A stretch of DNA of 64,000 nucleotides from positions 51,114,083 to 51,178,082 of the forward strand of contig CM070874.1 in NCBI GenBank assembly GCA_036365515.1, read 5' to 3'. The notes beneath the pieces were generated by a model, which was given only the letters and a program-made list of their open reading frames with translations, was not told the origin of the DNA and made no database searches. This DNA is from Torymus aiolomorphi. Lineage: Eukaryota; Arthropoda; Insecta; Hymenoptera; Torymidae. This document shows positions 61,162 to 64,000 of this stretch, in pieces; within the stretch, counting starts at the first letter, position 1, and each line of letters opens with the position of its first letter. The position numbers and the translations under genes were made by a program.

Positions 61162-61525
61162 GCGCCGCTGCCGCAGCCGCGCGGCCGGAGGCTCCGCTTC
61201 CCTACCCTCCGACTGCTTGCTGTTTGTTACTTCTGCGTGCTTTTCTCAGGCTTAATTTTATCAAATTAAAAAAGTGATAAGTGATCCTTATGTAAAATTT
61301 CACGCTCTACAACTTTTGTTTGGAACTTCTTTCGATATCTCTTATCGTTCGCGAGTTATAAGCGAAAAACCGTTTTCGGGGGTAGTTTTTCGCCAAATTA
61401 GGGGTGACGCCAGCGTTTTTGGAAGCTGCATTTTTGATCATCGTTTTTAGACGATGTGTTTTACCAAATATCCAAAATGCAGCCATTCACCAGAGAAAGT
61501 CGAGTTCAGACCTTCGTTTACTGGC

Positions 61526-62660
61526 CTATATTACAAAGATTCCTCTAGGAGGAAGCAACATTGAATCTATGCTGATCTACAAACGTGCAAAATTTGGAAA
61601 TTATTAAACTAAGCTTCATGAAGCATCATGAAAATATAGAATAAGGTAACTTCTAACGATTTATGTATGCAAAGAGAAACTGCAGAATTCATAAAAGGAG
61701 TAAAAATTACTCGAAATCTTATTAATCAGAAATCAAAGTATTTTGTAATAAACTTCATTAAGAAGGGTAAGTATAGTTAAGAATATATAACTCAAATATC
61801 GCAATGAAGGAAATATGTATTATTTAATTAATATTTCTATTTTTTTCGTATACACTCATCAAGAATTTATATTTTTTGGAATATGATAAATTTAATACTT
61901 TTTTACTTTTATCAATATAAATAATAACTTGCTATTATTATTAGAGGAAAAAATACGGAAATTATTGGTTACGAACAGGGAGCAGAACGTGGCTCTGCGC
62001 GCCTTAATGAATTTCTGCAGCGGCAAAGCAACATCGCGCGTTTTTCCCTACGGACGAACAGGCGCCCGTTATGTATAAATTTGTAATTTCTGTTTGTGGT
62101 GAGAAAATAATTGCACAAGAGCTCGTTGGCCGTGTAAATACGCCGACTAACGAGGCGAACAAAGCTCCTTCATCAATTAATTAAATTTGCGCGCACACGC
62201 AGCTGACGCTTATATCTCCAGGAGCGAGAACAAGCGGTTTCATTTACAAATCGCTCGAACTTCGCGTTTTTCATATTCCCCTTTCTCTCAACATTTATTC
62301 TATATTATATTTTTCAGCTTGCACGGGTAGTTTATTCGAAGTCCGTGTCCCGTCGAGGCCGAATTTGAAATGTAAATTGATAATAACGAGAACGTGGCAA
62401 TTTAAAACGAATGCGAATAAGGGGTAGAGTAATGAAGCGGTAGGAGCGCGCCGCGTAAGAGCAAAAAGCAAAACCGACACCGGCGAGAGGAAAAAAGAAA
62501 CGCTGATTCGTTAGATCGTTCAACCCTCGATTTTTGTAAAAGTGGTCTATGGGCAAGGGCATTGCCAATTTAGCTCACCAACCACGTGCCCTCGCTTATA
62601 CTCGTCTTTATACGTTTGCCTAGTTTTTTCATTTTGTGTATTAACTTTATTCGTATTAAT
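61526..62660. other. Mixed-composition DNA, probably unique
   Basis: Less AT-biased than most of the window and without obvious repeats (about 61960-62600). No splice-supported frame or domain was found. It may be host intergenic or intronic sequence. A palindrome TCCTCTAGGAGGA at ~61541 recurs at 63820. Confidence 0.35.
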
Positions 62661-62686
62661 TCCTCCATAAGGAAGCAAAAACAAAA

Positions 62687-62790
62687 CCGCTGCCAATTTA
62701 TTGGCACGTAGCTTCCTCGACCTTAATTTATTTTCCTTTAATTAATTTTTAATTCCAATATTTAAAATTTAATACTTTATTTTGTACGGT
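62687..62790 (-). repeat. ~95-bp dispersed repeat, copy 3
   Basis: Reverse complement of the 17196-17293 repeat, with the palindromic core GCCAATTTATTGGC. Confidence 0.7.
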
Positions 62791-62926
62791 AAGACTATGT
62801 TAAATGGTTTGTGTCTTTTTATTTTCACTCTTTCTATTTTTTATCATTAGAAAGCAATTATTATTATACAATTTTATATTTAAAAAAAAAATTTCATTGC
62901 CCACAGAAAACACAAAAAAATTATCA

Positions 62927-63232
62927 TCACGACCAGATATTCGAGATTAAACATTTTTTTTTAAGGTTTTTTAATACTGATATCTTCAGATTTTTTTGTC
63001 CTACATACGAGGCATTACAATCCGCACAGTTTATTTTGTACACAACATTATTATTATTTAATTTAATATTCGAGTCTTTACCTAACTTTATGATATTGTT
63101 CATTTTGTTAATCATACTATACACTACGTTTGTATTAATTTTTCTAAAGAAGTTTTTTATCAAACAATCCATTTCTTTTACAAACGGTAAACAAATGTAT
63201 GTTTTATTTTCAATGTGTAACATGGTGTTCAA
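62927..63232 (-). pseudogene. Penelope-like element fragment (GIY-YIG endonuclease start)
   Basis: The minus-strand frame reads FVKEMDCLIKNFFRKINTNV and then NNVVYKINCADCNASYVGQ. This is the linker-to-GIY-YIG junction at the carboxy end of Penelope-like retroelement proteins, with Cys-x-x-Cys and the (G/S)YVGQ core. After this the sequence degenerates without the expected Arg/His/Glu catalytic part. The reverse transcriptase domain is absent. It is a short 3'-end relic. Confidence 0.75.
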
Positions 63233-63560
63233 TGTGGAATATGGAGAGGTATGCTATGCCTCTTCGTATAGTATTGCTATTTCGCCCCACTCTCTCTACT
63301 AAAAACGATCACAGTTACGCTTATATCCAATACGCATTGGTGCATGCACACACACAATCATATTACGATAATATATAAAGCCGATATAATATTGTATGAA
63401 TTACTGACGTCAGCGGATTGTCTCCCGCAATCATGTACTTCTGACTTCACTTATAACGTAAGCCTAATTGTTGTAGTTATTATATGGTTGTAACGCGTTG
63501 CGCATTATATTTTAATTTTTATTGTATTTATTTTCTATTAAAAAATGTTATTTGTTGTGT
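63233..63560. other. Unassigned DNA next to the Penelope-like pieces
   Basis: No gene. It may be untranslated sequence of the element that carries the ribozyme-like motif. Confidence 0.3.
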
Positions 63561-63569
63561 TATTAATAG

Positions 63570-63620
63570 TATAACTCCTGAAGAGGGACATAAAATAAAT
63601 GTCCGAAACGTTGAGTGATA
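63570..63620 (+). ncRNA. Hammerhead-ribozyme-like motif, Penelope type
   Basis: The order fits a minimal hammerhead. Stem I strand ACTC (63574-63577) is followed by core CTGAAGA (63578-63584). Stem II is GGACAT/ATGTCC (63586-63591 and 63599-63604) with an A/T loop. Core GAAA (63605-63608) follows, then CGTT and stem I strand GAGT (63613-63616). Three more pairs extend stem I beyond one mismatch. Stem III is reduced to the self-complementary ACGT, as in Penelope hammerheads that work as dimers. One extra G (63585) lies between core and stem II. Activity is unknown. Confidence 0.6.
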
Positions 63621-63804
63621 TAAAAAAACTTTGGTGTTTTATTGATGAATCCTACCACTAAATAAGACATAATACAGTAACTTCTTTTAATCAACAATTT
63701 ATTCTGAGTCTACCAGTAGCAGCTACAAAATTAAAATCATGTATCTTGATTCCTAACACCTTGAAAAACCATTATAACATGTTTTTACAATAACTAAAAC
63801 AAAT

Positions 63805-63850
63805 ACTATCACAAAGCTTCCTCTAGGAGGAAGCAGAAAAACCGCGCTTG
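63805..63850. repeat. Short palindromic repeat module
   Basis: GCTTCCTCTAGGAGGAAGC (63816-63834) followed by AGAAAAACCGC. Close relatives are at 61541 (TCCTCTAGGAGGAAGC), and more distant ones near 62665 and 15825. Confidence 0.5.
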
Positions 63851-63864
63851 AGTTAGAGGATATT

Positions 63865-64000
63865 TGAAACCTTCGCCGTGTTATATGGTTTTTGAAACCA
63901 CTCCATGAGTAGGTGAATTTTCGAAGTCTTCGCTGAGCTGGCGGGGTTTCGAAGCAAACGCCGAGTAGCAGGTTTTCGAAGAAACCGCCGAAGAAATTTC
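63865..64000 (+). repeat. 28-bp minisatellite running off the window
   Basis: About five units of 28 bp, with the core GG(T/G)TTTCGAAG and CGCCGAGTAGC. Later units are better conserved, so the array probably continues beyond 64000. Confidence 0.7.

Larger units (their letters stand above)
59289..61525 (-). repeat. 1.24-kb dispersed repeat, copy B, split by an insertion
   Basis: 59289-60178 and 61162-61525 together equal the reverse complement of 46220-47460. The split lies in the GC-rich middle and is filled by the TIR element 60179-61161. Confidence 0.85.

Noticed and set aside
62811..63302. Plus-strand 163-codon hydrophobic frame
   Set aside because: It is the antisense shadow of the minus-strand Penelope GIY-YIG fragment and of AT-rich sequence.

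Overview
The window looks like AT-rich intergenic DNA from an arthropod genome, most likely an insect and possibly a hymenopteran. The order cannot be fixed from sequence alone. Nearly everything recognisable is mobile or repetitive DNA: a mariner, a Penelope-type fragment, an R1-like non-LTR relic, Ty3/gypsy LTR elements, Helitron pieces, TTAA- and TA-flanked terminal-inverted-repeat (TIR) elements and long simple-sequence tracts. I found no intact host gene, tRNA, rRNA or CRISPR array. Most long open frames are shadows of tandem repeats.

Layout. 0-5.2 kb: a Helitron-like end, a ~317-bp mobile satellite, a small TA-flanked MITE and a 1.55-kb element with ~478-bp TIRs around a broken conserved protein. 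5.3-9.7 kb: two large minisatellites, a TTAA foldback element and a 28-bp minisatellite. 10-14.2 kb: a Helitron 3' end, a GC-rich island, a TA-flanked foldback, (GT)n, an internally deleted R1-like relic and a structured hairpin repeat. 14.2-27.6 kb: AT-rich DNA with several foldback and tandem elements, a solo LTR and a TA-flanked element with repeated subterminal motifs. 27.9-31 kb: a ~3-kb near-perfect palindrome. 31.4-35.6 kb: two tandem arrays, then a Helitron helicase relic whose 3' end is split by a 1.5-kb solo LTR. 37-39.7 kb: a gypsy element with both LTRs but most of pol deleted. 41.1-42.4 kb: an almost complete mariner. 42.5-51.9 kb: GC-rich hairpin repeats, a second copy of the 317-bp satellite, a 293-bp (AC)n tract and a 1.24-kb repeat that recurs at 59-61 kb. 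52.1-55.6 kb: an almost autonomous TTAA transposon with ~600-bp TIRs. 56.5-59.2 kb: another long-TIR element carrying one unidentified ORF and no transposase. 59.3-64 kb: a repeat copy split by a 1-kb element, a Penelope GIY-YIG fragment, a hammerhead-ribozyme-like motif and a second 28-bp minisatellite.

Three points stand out. (1) The 57.0-57.8 kb ORF is the only long frame inside its TIR element and resembles no transposase I know, so it may be a captured gene. (2) The two best transposase genes, mariner and the TTAA element, are each broken by what looks like one indel in a homopolymer. That suggests very recent activity or sequencing error. (3) The heptamer GCGAAGC, known to form an unusually stable DNA mini-hairpin, recurs in at least five otherwise different repeat families. 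All family assignments come from motifs read by eye. No database search was run.
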